The translations under genes and the position numbers were made by a program. From assembly GCA_930987745.1 (NCBI GenBank), contig CAKNKX010000011.1:1-45999 (forward strand): 45,999 bases of DNA, given 5' to 3'. Below are positions 24,296 to 33,264 of this stretch, in pieces. A model generated the notes under the pieces. It saw nothing but the letters and a program-made list of their open reading frames with translations. It had not been told where the DNA came from and searched no databases. This stretch comes from an uncultured Clostridium sp. (GTDB taxonomy: Bacteria; Bacillota; Clostridia; TANB77; CAG-508). Within the stretch, counting starts at the first letter, position 1. Every line of letters begins with the position of its first letter.

Positions 24296-25084
24296 TCATT
24301 TTAATTTTTGTCTTACATATTCATATAAAATTATTCCTGTTGCAACTGAAGCATTTAGACTCTCTGTTTTTCCAAGCATTGGTATTTTTATTTTTTCATC
24401 TGCTAAGTTTTGAATTTTTTCTTCTACTCCATTTGCTTCGTTTCCTATTACTATTACTTTTTTATTATAGTTAATATCATATATACTTGTTTTTGCTTGC
24501 AAAGATGATACTACTATTTTAAATTTATTTTTCTTTATTTCTTTTAGTGTTTTTTCTAGGTCTTCACATTCTATTACTTTTATTCTAAATATTGCTCCCA
24601 TTGTAGACCTAATTACTTTTGGATTATATGGGTCTGCTGTCCCTTTTGATACTAATATTTGTTTTAATCCAATACTATCTACTGTTCTTAAGATTGTTCC
24701 TAGGTTTCCTGGGTCTTGCACATCATCTAATGCAACTATTATATCTTCATTATAACTAATTTCTGCATCTTTACTTTCTTTTCCAACTACTGCTAATACT
24801 CCTTGTGGTGTTTTTACTTCTGAAACAGTTTTAAATAGCTTGTTTGTAACATATATGCAATCATATTTTGCGATTTCATACATTAAGTCTTTTGGTATAC
24901 TATCACTTTTTTCGCAGTCATCACAAATTACTATTTGTTTAATCTCTGCATTTTCTTTGATTGCTTCTTCTAGAAGTTTTATCCCTTCTATAATATATTC
25001 GCACGATTTATCTCTTTCTTTTTTATCTTTTAGTTTTCTTATATGCTTTATTAATTCATTATCTTTACTTGAAATTACTTGCAT
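24296..25084 (-). CDS. TrmH/SpoU-family RNA 2'-O-methyltransferase
   Basis: 262 residues: an N-terminal substrate-binding domain (VISSKDNELIKHIRKLKDKKERDKSCEYIIEGIKLLEEAI, compressed) and a C-terminal SPOUT domain with ALDDVQDPGNLGTILRTVDSIG, VVVIGNEANGVEE and IPMLGKTESLNASVATGIILYE. These motifs bind AdoMet in a knot. The family methylates 23S rRNA or tRNA ribose; the target cannot be chosen. GGAGG precedes the ATG. Confidence 0.93.
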   Translation of the reverse strand: MQVISSKDNELIKHIRKLKDKKERDKSCEYIIEGIKLLEEAIKENAEIKQIVICDDCEKSDSIPKDLMYEIAKYDCIYVTNKLFKTVSEVKTPQGVLAVVGKESKDAEISYNEDIIVALDDVQDPGNLGTILRTVDSIGLKQILVSKGTADPYNPKVIRSTMGAIFRIKVIECEDLEKTLKEIKKNKFKIVVSSLQAKTSIYDINYNKKVIVIGNEANGVEEKIQNLADEKIKIPMLGKTESLNASVATGIILYEYVRQKLK

Positions 25085-25122
25085 AAGTTTCCTCCAATTT
25101 ATCTATAAAATTAATTTTACTA

Positions 25123-25150
25123 TTTACTTTTATAAAATTTGTGTTATAAT
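25123..25150 (+). promoter_or_regulatory. Promoter of the candidate antisense RNA
   Basis: TTTACT (25123-25128), a 16-base spacer and TATAAT (25145-25150). Transcription would start near 25158 and run to the terminator at 25240. Confidence 0.75.
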
Positions 25151-25157
25151 ATAAATA

Positions 25158-25246
25158 GAAGTAAGGAGACCACTTTAAAATAGTGGCTACCATCTCTATA
25201 GTGTGTTGCCACACCGTGACGGTCAAATCAAGGGTGTGGCTTTTTA
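25158..25246 (+). ncRNA. Candidate antitoxin small RNA, convergent with a hydrophobic peptide gene
   Basis: A strong promoter followed after ~85 bases by a perfect GCCACACC/GGTGTGGC terminator with T-run defines a short plus-strand RNA with no reading frame. It contains CCACT...AGTGG, a hairpin, and CTACCATCTC, which can pair with the GAGGTG of the toxin ribosome site. It converges on the peptide gene on the other strand and shares its terminator, as in Fst/par-type type I toxin-antitoxin loci. Regulation of the peptide by pairing is inferred. Confidence 0.6.
25208..25245. terminator. Shared bidirectional terminator
   Basis: GCCACACC (25208-25215) pairs with GGTGTGGC (25233-25240) and TTTTT follows on the plus strand. 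The toxin mRNA reads through it in the other direction. Confidence 0.85.
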
Positions 25247-25360
25247 TTATTTATTGCTTATTAATAATATAATTGAAATTATTAAGGCAATAACTACTAT
25301 GATAAAACATATATTAGAAAAAATTAAAATATGTAACAATTTAATTAATATATTTACCAT
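25247..25360 (-). CDS. Candidate type I toxin: 37-residue membrane peptide
   Basis: A 37-residue peptide with one long hydrophobic stretch (residues 4-34, ICFIIVVIALIISIILL core) and a short polar end SNK. It has the strong ribosome site AGGAGGTGATG. The mRNA leader contains CATCATCTC, which can pair with GAGGTGATG over nine positions and hide the ribosome site, a hallmark of type I toxins such as Fst. With the convergent small RNA and shared terminator this makes a good toxin candidate that would act in the cell membrane. I recognise no named family. Confidence 0.6.
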   Translation of the reverse strand: MVNILIKLLHILIFSNICFIIVVIALIISIILLISNK

Positions 25361-25435
25361 ATAGCATCACCTCCTCATCTTTAGAATTAGAGATGATGGC
25401 CACTATTCCTTGTTCACTCACTTACTTCATGTATG

Positions 25436-25464
25436 ATTATATATTACATTTTGCACGAAGTCAA
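25436..25464 (-). promoter_or_regulatory. Consensus promoter of the toxin peptide mRNA
   Basis: On the minus strand TTGACT, 17 bases, TATAAT. Transcription would start near 25428, giving a leader of about 68 bases with the ribosome-site hairpin. Confidence 0.85.
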
Positions 25465-25537
25465 GAGTATATCTTTATCAAATAGTAAATTTTTTTGTAT
25501 CTTTTGTATTTTTTATTATACTTATATTCTTATTTTT

Positions 25538-28500
25538 TTATTCTTCTTTTAGAGTTGATGTTAAAAATTCTTTTACTTCTCCTAGTAACTCTTTTTCTGT
25601 TACATTTTTTAAGAATAATGTTATATATGGCTCTATGCCTGTTGAAAATTTAATTTTAGTTCCATATTTTTTAAGTAATATTGTTATAATGCTTGGGTCA
25701 AATTTATCTTTATCAAAATAGAATACTACATTTTGAGAACCAGTAGTTCTATTTTTCTTTTCTGATATTTTAAGCACATTTGGTTTTTTACACATATTTT
25801 TTATTCTTGCAACTTCAATTAGATTGTTTAATTCGTCTGGCATATTTCCAAACCTATCAATGATTTCATCAATAACATTTGCAATATCTTCTTCTGTTCT
25901 ACAAAGTGCAATTTTTTGATAGATATCTATTTTTTGACTACTATCTTCTATATATGTGTCTGGTATATAGCTTGTTATATCTAAATCTATTTGAATATCT
26001 TGTTCTTCTTTTACTTTTATTCCCTTCATTTCTTTTACAACTTGGTCTAGTAAATCACAATAAGTTTCATATCCTACTTGTTCTAGATGTCCTGATTGTA
26101 TTTCTCCGAAGCAAGCTTCCTGCTCCACGAATCTCTAAGTCTCTCATTGCAATTTTAAATCCCGAACCAAATTCAGTAAATTCTTTTATTGCTTTTAGTC
26201 TTTTATCTGCAACTTCTGTTAATAGTTTGTCTCTTTTATATGTTATATATGCATATGCTTGCCTATCTGACCTTCCTACTCTTCCCCTAATTTGATAAAG
26301 TTGAGCTAAGCCCATTCTATCTGCATTTTCAACAATTATTGTATTTGCATTTGGTATATCTATTCCTGATTCTAAAATTGTTGTACATACTAATACATTT
26401 GTCTTTCCTTCAACAAATTCTTCCATTATTTCTTCTATTTGTTTTCCTGGCATTTGTCCATGTGCATATACAACATTTGCCTCTGGAACTAATTTTGATA
26501 TTTCTCCTGCTTTTCCAATAATATTTTCTACATTATTAAATAGATAAAATACTTGGCCTCCTCTTTCTAATTCTTTTGTTATTGCCTCTTTTATTACTTC
26601 TTTGTCATATTCTAATACATAAGTTTGTACTGGCTTTCTGTTATATGGAGGTTCATATATAACTGACATATCTCTTATTCCTACAATTGACATATGCATT
26701 GTTCTAGGTATTGGAGTTGCTGTCATAGTTAAAACATCTACATTTGTTTTTAATGATTTTATTTTTTCTTTATCTTTTACTCCAAATCTATGCTCTTCAT
26801 CAATTATTAATAATCCTAAATTATTAAATTCAACATCTTTACTTAGTATTCTATGTGTTCCAATTACAATATCTACTTCTCCTAGTTTTAGTTTTTTTAC
26901 AACTTCTTCTTGATATTTTTTAGTTTTAAACCTATTTAATACTTCTATTTTTATTGGATAATCTTTCATTCTTTCTTTAAATTCTTGATATTGTTGGTCT
27001 GCTAAAACTGTTGTTGGAGCTAGGTATGCAACTTGTTTTCCATCCATTGTTGCTTTAAATGCTGCACGCAAAGCAACTTCTGTTTTTCCATATCCTACAT
27101 CTCCACAAAGTAGTCTATCCATTGGTTTTGAGCTTTCCATATCTTTTTTAACTTCTTCTATACATCTTAATTGGTCATCTGTTTCTTGATATGGGAATTT
27201 TTCTTCAAATTCTCTTTGCCATGGTGTATCTTTACTAAATTTAAATCCTTCTACTTTTTCTCTTTTTGCATATAGTTCTATTAATTCTTTTGCGACTTCT
27301 CTTAAGTTATTTTTTACTTTTGCTTTTGTGTGTTCCCAATCTTTACTTCCTAATTTATTTATTTTAGGTTTTATTTTATCTCCACCAACATATTTTCTGA
27401 TTGAATCTAAATCACTTGTTGGAATGTATAATATATCATCATTTTTGTATTTTATTTTTATATAGTCTTTTATTGTTCCATCTGCTTTTATTGTATTTAC
27501 TCCAATATATATACCAATTCCATATTTCCTGTGAACTACATAGTCTCCAACTTTCAAGTCTGCAAATACTACTTTTTCTCCTTCTTTAAATGCTGTATTT
27601 ACTTTACGTCTTTTCTTTTCACTACTTATTAATTCATCTGCTACAATTACTAATTGGTTTAAATCATAGCTTTCAAAACCTTGTGAAAGTTTTCCAACTG
27701 ATATTGTTGCAATTTTTTCTCTTGATTTTACTATAATTGTTTGATTTAGCTTTTCTTCTATTTTACAAGTAATTTGTTCTTCTTCTAAAATAGTTTTTAA
27801 TTTTTTTGCTTTTTCTTTTGTATCTAATAATATATATACTTGTTTTTGGTCTTTCAAAGCTTTTCTTATATCTTCAAAAAAGTTTGTAATTTCACTTTTA
27901 AAATAGTTTACATCTCTATATTGGAATTTGTATTTTTCTGCTTGTAAATTTAAACTTGTATCTTGTTTTTCAATATATACAAGTTGTTTTTTTAACAATA
28001 TTTCTTCTATTTTTTCATATTCTAACTCATTTGTTATTGCTTCTGGAATTTGTTTTTCTCTGTCTAACAAACTTTTAGTTAAATTTTCTTTGTCTTTTTT
28101 TATATTATTTGCTCTTGTTTTTATTTTATTTATTTCATCTAAAAATACTACATAGTTTTTATTTAAGTAATCAAATAAGGTTGATTGTGAGTTATAGAAA
28201 CAGTCAAAATATTTATCAATTTTGCTTATATGATTTCCTATTTTTATTTGTTCTATATCTTCTTCTAAAATTTCCTTATTTTTTACATTTTTATATTTTT
28301 CTCTTATTTTTTTACAAGTTTCTTCTACACTTTCTTCTAATATATATTCATGTGCAGGATAAATTACAATTTGTTCTTTAGTTTCGATTGACCTTTGGCT
28401 TTCTATATTAAAGTTTCTTATTGAATCTATTTCATCTCCCCAAAACTCAATTCTTATTCCTTTTTTATCAGAAGTAGAAACATCCACAATTCCGCCTCTT

Positions 28501-29023
28501 ATACTAAATTGCCCTCTTCCTTCTATTAAATCACATCTTACATATCCGAAGTTCTACTAATTTTTTCTTTATTTCTTCTAAATTATATATTTCTCCTACT
28601 TTAAATTTTAATTCATTTTTATATAAAGTTTCTTTTGATGGGAGTTTTTGCATTACTGCTTCTATTGTAGTTACTACAATTAAATTCTTTTTTGATACAA
28701 TTTCATTTAATGCTTCTATTCTTTTATATGGCAAGTCTTTACTTTCTGCAATATAGTCATATGTTACAACTTCTTTTTTTGGAAAAAATACTATGTTTTC
28801 TGTAAAATATTTTAAATCTTCAAATATTTTTTTTGCTTGTATTTCATTATATGTAATAATAAATAGTGGCTTTTTTCCAAACTCATGTAATCCTGCTTCT
28901 ATTTCTACCATTCCCACGTCATTTAAGCCCGATATCAATATCGGACTTGTTTTATTTTCTATTCCGTGCTAGTAAATTTTTAAATTTATCCAGCTTACCT
29001 AATTCACCTAATATGGTATTCAT
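25538..29023 (-). CDS. mfd: Transcription-repair coupling factor Mfd, joined by three +1 shifts at CGG
   Basis: Mfd displaces stalled RNA polymerase and recruits UvrA. Joining four frames gives about 1160 residues, the normal length: the start MNTILGELGKLDKF (ATG 29023, with AGAGGAG upstream), the UvrB-like N-terminal module, the RNA-polymerase-interacting domain (KVGDYVVHRKYGIGIYIG), the translocase with LLCGDVGYGKTEVAL and IIDEEH, RGRVGRSDRQAYAY, and the C-terminal TRCF domain. Breaks fall after Ala19, Leu158 and Leu971. At each, dropping the C of CGG restores a conserved glycine and the family sequence (LA-GIENK; EL-GYVRCDLIEGRGQF; GSLL-GEIQSGHLEQVG). No other defect is visible, so three independent chance mutations are unlikely. 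Confidence 0.9.
26105..26108 (-). other. CGG-A +1 frameshift site, mfd C-terminal
   Basis: The zero frame reads TTG CTT CGG AGA AAT ACA. Shifted, it reads CTT GGA GAA ATA CAA TCA GGA (LGEIQSG), a conserved Mfd motif. Confidence 0.85.
28545..28548 (-). other. CGG-A +1 frameshift site, mfd middle
   Basis: The zero frame reads GAA CTT CGG ATA TGT AAG ATG TGA. Shifted, it reads CTT GGA TAT GTA AGA TGT GAT (LGYVRCD), conserved in Mfd and UvrB-like N-termini. Confidence 0.85.
28963..28966 (-). other. CGG-A +1 frameshift site, mfd N-terminal
   Basis: The zero frame reads CTA GCA CGG AAT AGA AAA TAA. Shifted, it reads GCA GGA ATA GAA AAT and runs on as IENKTSPILISGLNDVG. Without the shift only 23 codons of mfd would be translated. 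Confidence 0.75.
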
Positions 29024-29107
29024 TGTGTCACTCCTCTTTATTTGATTTATATATTATACTATATTTTTCAAGAAAAATAAATAGTAATTTTTTAAAATTT
29101 GACACAA

Positions 29108-29134
29108 GAAAAAAGAAACTAGCAAACTAGTTTC
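29108..29134 (-). terminator. Terminator of the small membrane protein gene
   Basis: GAAACTAG-CAAA-CTAGTTTC stem followed by a T-rich run on the minus strand. Confidence 0.8.
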
Positions 29135-29155
29135 CCTATTTCTATATATTATGTT

Positions 29156-29527
29156 TTATTTATTTTCTTCTTTATTAGCTTTTTCCTTGTTTTCGCTTTT
29201 TACTTCATTTACTTCTTTAAGCATTAATATACAATATATTATAAATAAAGCTCCAACAATTATACTTAATACACTAAAGTTTAATATATATACAGCTCCT
29301 GCTACCATACCAACTACATGACCTGCTTTTTTGTTATTTAAAGCTAAAATCATGTATGCAACTACTAAGCCTATCATTATTACTGCTATTGCTGATGTTA
29401 CTAATTTTTCCATCTCTGTATATGCATTTGGATTTAGACCTATTACATTAATAAGTGATAATGCTTGTAATGCTAGCATTATTATTCCCCATAGTGCAAT
29501 TATTGCTTTATACCTTTTTTCTTTCAT
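29156..29527 (-). CDS. Small four-helix membrane protein, function unknown
   Basis: 123 residues with four predicted membrane helices (about 8-28, 43-63, 69-85, 87-104) and a Glu/Lys-rich cytoplasmic tail. No motif is recognisable. It is not clearly related to its neighbours topB and mfd and has its own terminator. The ATG at 29527 follows GGAAGAGG. Confidence 0.65.
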   Translation of the reverse strand: MKEKRYKAIIALWGIIMLALQALSLINVIGLNPNAYTEMEKLVTSAIAVIMIGLVVAYMILALNNKKAGHVVGMVAGAVYILNFSVLSIIVGALFIIYCILMLKEVNEVKSENKEKANKEENK

Positions 29528-29603
29528 TTGTACCTCTTCCTTTCATTAGTAATTTTTATACTTATAAAATATCATTTTTTTGCTATTTTTGTCAATATGT
29601 ATT

Positions 29604-31577
29604 TTACATTTTTATAACTAATTTGTCAAATTTTGAGTTTATATATTTTTCAAGTTTTATCATAAATTCTTCAGGTTTTATTTCTTTTTTTGCAACCATA
29701 TCTAAGCCTTTTTCCCAACTTGCTGTAAGTTTTGGATTTAACATATCTGGCATTGAACCTTTTACTATATCATATATTTTTTCTCCTTTATCAGTTGGAG
29801 TAACTATTTGAGTTTTTGAATTGATTTCAATATATTTTATCTTCTCTAATTTTTTTATAATTTCTCCTCTTGTTGCACTAGTTCCAATTCCTGCACCTTT
29901 TATTTGTTCTCTTAACTCTTCTTCTTCAATTAACTTCCCTGCATTTTCCATAGCTAAAATTAAAGAACCTGAATTATATCTAGATGGTGGAGATGTTTCC
30001 GCTTCTTTAGTCTCAAAATTTTGGACATCAATTTTTTGTCCTTTTTTTAAATTTTTTAAAACTTCTATATTATTATTTTCTTCATCATTTTCTTGTGATT
30101 CTTCGTTATTATTTTCTTTTTTATCTTTCTTTTTTTCTTGTGGTTTTAATATCTCTAAAAATCCCTTATTTTCACATACCCTTATACTTGCATTAAAATT
30201 TTCTTCTTTTTTTCCTTCTTCATCTGTCTTTATACCTACTGTTACTTGTATTTTTCTATATTCTGCTGGTGGATAAAATATTGCTAAAAACCTTTTTACT
30301 ATTACTTTATATATATTTTTTTGAAGTTCTGGAAGAGAGTTATAGTTTTCAAATCCTTGCCCTGTTGGTATTATTGCATAGTGGTCTGTTATTTTACTAT
30401 CATTTACATATTTAGTCTTTACTAAATTTGTTGAGTATTTTTCATCTACCATTTTTTTGATATATCCTTGAATTTCTTCATCTTTAAAGCCTTTAGCAAG
30501 TCCATTTAAGTTTTTTGTTATTTCTTTTGCTACTGCTGTTGATAAAACTCTTGCATCTGTTCTTGGATATGTAACTAATTTTTTTTCATATAGATTTTGT
30601 ATTATATCTAATGTTTCATCTGGCTTTATTTTAAATCTTTTTGTACATTCGTTTTGTATTTCTGCTAGGTTAAATAAAAGTGGTGCATTTTCTTTTTGTT
30701 TTGATTTTTTTAGTTCAGAAATTACGGCCTTTTTTCCTATTAATGATTTTATAAATTCAATTGCATCTTGTTCTTTTTTAAATCCTGTTTCATTATATAG
30801 TTTAGGAGATTCGAAAAATGTAGAGTTTTCATTTACTTTCCACTCTGCTTTAAATTTAGATGTTTCTTCTCCAAATTCTCCTATAATTTTATAATATTTT
30901 GTTTTTACAAAGTTTCTTATTTCTCTTTCTCTTAAAACTACCATTCCTAAAACACATGTCATTACTCTTCCAACTGAAATTGATGCTTTTTCTTCATTTA
31001 TACTTTGTGCTAGTTTTCTTCCATATATAATTGAGAGTAGCCTTGAAAAATTAATTCCTATTAAATAATCTTCTTTTGCTCTTAAGTATGCACTATCTGA
31101 CAGACTATCATATTCTGATAAATCTTTTGCTTGCCTTATTCCTCTTAAAATTTCTTCTTCTGTTTGTGAATCTATCCAAACTCTTTTCATTTTTGCTTTT
31201 GGATTTGGCTTTGCCATCATAAATACCAATCTTTGTATATATTCTCCTTCACGTCCAGAGTCACCTGCATTATATATTTCTTCTACATCTTCTCTTTGAA
31301 GCAATCCTTGTACTATATTAAATTGCTTTTGTACCCCAGGAATAATCTCATATTTCCATTCTTCAGGAATAAATGGAAGTGTGTCTAATCTCCAAAATTT
31401 TAGTTTTTCATCATATTTTTCTGGATAGCTCATTGTCACTAAATGTCCTACACACCACGTTATTATCCAATTTTCTGATTCTAAATATCCATCTTTCCTT
31501 TTTGTTGTTATTTTTAAAGCTTTTGCAAACTCCATAGCAACAGATGGTTTTTCTGTTATTATTAATTTTTTGCCCAA
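29604..31577 (-). CDS. topB: DNA topoisomerase III
   Basis: About 657 residues. The N-terminal Toprim domain begins KKLIITEKPSVAMEFAKAL and includes YNAGDSGREGEYI. The active-site Tyr lies in LVTYPRTDARVLS (near residue 340), and the C-terminal segment carries GIGTSATRGEIIKKLEK. It relaxes and decatenates single-stranded regions. I prefer the TTG start at 31575-31577 because AAGGATG stands six bases before it; the ATG at 31586 is part of that site. A Glu/Asn-rich insertion (roughly 480-510) is unusual but harmless-looking. Confidence 0.95.
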   Translation of the reverse strand: MGKKLIITEKPSVAMEFAKALKITTKRKDGYLESENWIITWCVGHLVTMSYPEKYDEKLKFWRLDTLPFIPEEWKYEIIPGVQKQFNIVQGLLQREDVEEIYNAGDSGREGEYIQRLVFMMAKPNPKAKMKRVWIDSQTEEEILRGIRQAKDLSEYDSLSDSAYLRAKEDYLIGINFSRLLSIIYGRKLAQSINEEKASISVGRVMTCVLGMVVLREREIRNFVKTKYYKIIGEFGEETSKFKAEWKVNENSTFFESPKLYNETGFKKEQDAIEFIKSLIGKKAVISELKKSKQKENAPLLFNLAEIQNECTKRFKIKPDETLDIIQNLYEKKLVTYPRTDARVLSTAVAKEITKNLNGLAKGFKDEEIQGYIKKMVDEKYSTNLVKTKYVNDSKITDHYAIIPTGQGFENYNSLPELQKNIYKVIVKRFLAIFYPPAEYRKIQVTVGIKTDEEGKKEENFNASIRVCENKGFLEILKPQEKKKDKKENNNEESQENDEENNNIEVLKNLKKGQKIDVQNFETKEAETSPPSRYNSGSLILAMENAGKLIEEEELREQIKGAGIGTSATRGEIIKKLEKIKYIEINSKTQIVTPTDKGEKIYDIVKGSMPDMLNPKLTASWEKGLDMVAKKEIKPEEFMIKLEKYINSKFDKLVIKM

Positions 31578-31591
31578 TTTTATCATCCTTT

Positions 31592-32371
31592 TTATTTTTT
31601 TATTAAAGATGTTTTTATAAACTTAAGTAATATTTCCTTTAACTCTTCTATTTGTTCTTTTGTTTTTTCATCTTTAAAATCAAATCTATTTAAAATTTTA
31701 TTTACATAGTTTTCTTTATCTATTATTTCTAATGTTTCTCTAAAATTAATGTCATATATGTATGATAATAACATTAATAAACTATCTACTGTATCATTTC
31801 TTTCATTACCTAATTTTTTAACTTGTTTTTCATTTTTTAATTGCTCTTCTATCTTACTACTTATTTTACTATTTTCTATATTTTCTTTTTCTTTTTTAGT
31901 ATTCCAATATATTTCTACACCTTCATAGAAAATATCTAATTTATCTGCATCTCTTATAATTTTTGCATATAATAATTCTTCTTCATTTAAATCATCTTCT
32001 ATTTCTAATTTATTATGATTTTTTATTGCCTTAAGTATTATAGGAATATAGTACTTGTCATCTATATATTTTTTTATATAATCATCTTTTACTAATATTT
32101 CTACACCCAAATTTGCATGGTCTAATATCATTTCATTACACTGTTCATTTTCTCTATTATATTGTTCAAATCTTCCTATATCATGAAGAAGTCCTATTAG
32201 CTCGGCTAGTTCTATTTCTTCTTTATTTAATTTTAATGCTTTAGCTACTTTCTTACATTCTTCCATTACTCTTAATGAATGTAATTGTTTTCTTTTTATT
32301 CCCTCTTTTTCGAAATCGAACTTCTCAGTATACTTTAAAAATTCCTTTTTGCATTTTTCTAAATCTATCAT
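31592..32371 (-). CDS. HD-domain phosphohydrolase, copy 2
   Basis: 259 residues with an HD domain: the metal-binding His in HSLRVMEECKKVAKAL, the doublet in LIGLLHDIGRFEQYN, and a later Asp in IIRDADKLDIFYEGVEIYW. HD proteins of this size hydrolyse nucleotides or phosphomonoesters; the substrate is not evident. It is a tandem paralogue of the next gene upstream and overlaps it by one base, so both are translated together. Confidence 0.85.
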   Translation of the reverse strand: MIDLEKCKKEFLKYTEKFDFEKEGIKRKQLHSLRVMEECKKVAKALKLNKEEIELAELIGLLHDIGRFEQYNRENEQCNEMILDHANLGVEILVKDDYIKKYIDDKYYIPIILKAIKNHNKLEIEDDLNEEELLYAKIIRDADKLDIFYEGVEIYWNTKKEKENIENSKISSKIEEQLKNEKQVKKLGNERNDTVDSLLMLLSYIYDINFRETLEIIDKENYVNKILNRFDFKDEKTKEQIEELKEILLKFIKTSLIKK

Positions 32372-33150
32372 TATTTCGCCCTCAATCTTTCTTTTATATA
32401 TTTTTCTGTTAAGTTGTAGATTTCTTCAAATCTCTTCCTAGTTTTTTCATCTTCGAAATTAAATCTATTATATAGTTTATCATAATACTTATTTTCATCT
32501 ATATACTTTAAACCATAATCAAAATTAAAGTCGAAAGCAAATGCAAAATGACAGATTAATTTGTCAGCATTAGTTTTTCTATTTTTATATATAATGTTAT
32601 GGTCTTTTATAAATTCATTATAAATATCATCTGAAAATGTTTCTTTATTTAAATCATCAGAATCCCATAATGTTTTTTGGTCATCAAATGTTAATATATA
32701 TATAATATCTACTTTGTCACTATCTCTTATTAGTTTTACATGTAGTTCTTCTTTAGGGCTTAAATTTGTTGGTAACATATTTTTATCTTTGTTGTGATTA
32801 ATTATTGCAAGTTCTATAATTTTGTCATATTTGTCATCTTCTATAAATCTTCTAATCAATCCATCTTTAAATAAAATATCTACTCCTATTTTTGCATGGT
32901 TTTCACTTAAGTGGTCTACAAAAGTATTATATTTTCTAACCTGTTCAAATCTTCCTATATCATGAAGAAGCCCTATTAATTCAGCAAGTTCTATATCTTC
33001 TTTTTGAAGTTCTAAACTTTCTGCCATTTTTCTTGCCACTTCTGATGTTCTTTCAATATGTGCTATTTTAAGCTTAATTTTTGGATTTTCTATATCATAA
33101 TTTTTCACATATTCTTTAAATGCTTTTTTTGCTTTTGTATTATCTATCAT
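32371..33150 (-). CDS. HD-domain phosphohydrolase, copy 1
   Basis: 259 residues with the same length and layout as its downstream neighbour: HIERTSEVARKMAESL, LIGLLHDIGRFEQVRK, HNKDKN and LIRDSDKVDIIYIL. The two clearly come from a tandem duplication but have diverged over most positions outside the motifs. It is first in the two-gene unit, divergent from leuS. The substrate is unknown. Confidence 0.85.
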   Translation of the reverse strand: MIDNTKAKKAFKEYVKNYDIENPKIKLKIAHIERTSEVARKMAESLELQKEDIELAELIGLLHDIGRFEQVRKYNTFVDHLSENHAKIGVDILFKDGLIRRFIEDDKYDKIIELAIINHNKDKNMLPTNLSPKEELHVKLIRDSDKVDIIYILTFDDQKTLWDSDDLNKETFSDDIYNEFIKDHNIIYKNRKTNADKLICHFAFAFDFNFDYGLKYIDENKYYDKLYNRFNFEDEKTRKRFEEIYNLTEKYIKERLRAK

Positions 33151-33200
33151 CTCTACACCTCAAAAAGCATTTTAGCATTTTTCATTTTTTTATGCAAGCC

Positions 33201-33229
33201 TTGATTTATGCCATTTTTTGTTATATAAT
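33201..33229 (+). promoter_or_regulatory. Promoter of leuS
   Basis: TTGATT, 17 bases, TATAAT. Transcription would start near 33236, leaving a leader of only ~30 bases, too short for a T-box. Confidence 0.8.
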
Positions 33230-33264
33230 ACGAAAAACCGTAGATAGTGAAAGGAGACTTTTTT

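Noticed and set aside
33150..33264. T-box riboswitch upstream of leuS
   Set aside because: The promoter lies only about 30 bases before the start; there is no room for specifier and antiterminator structures.
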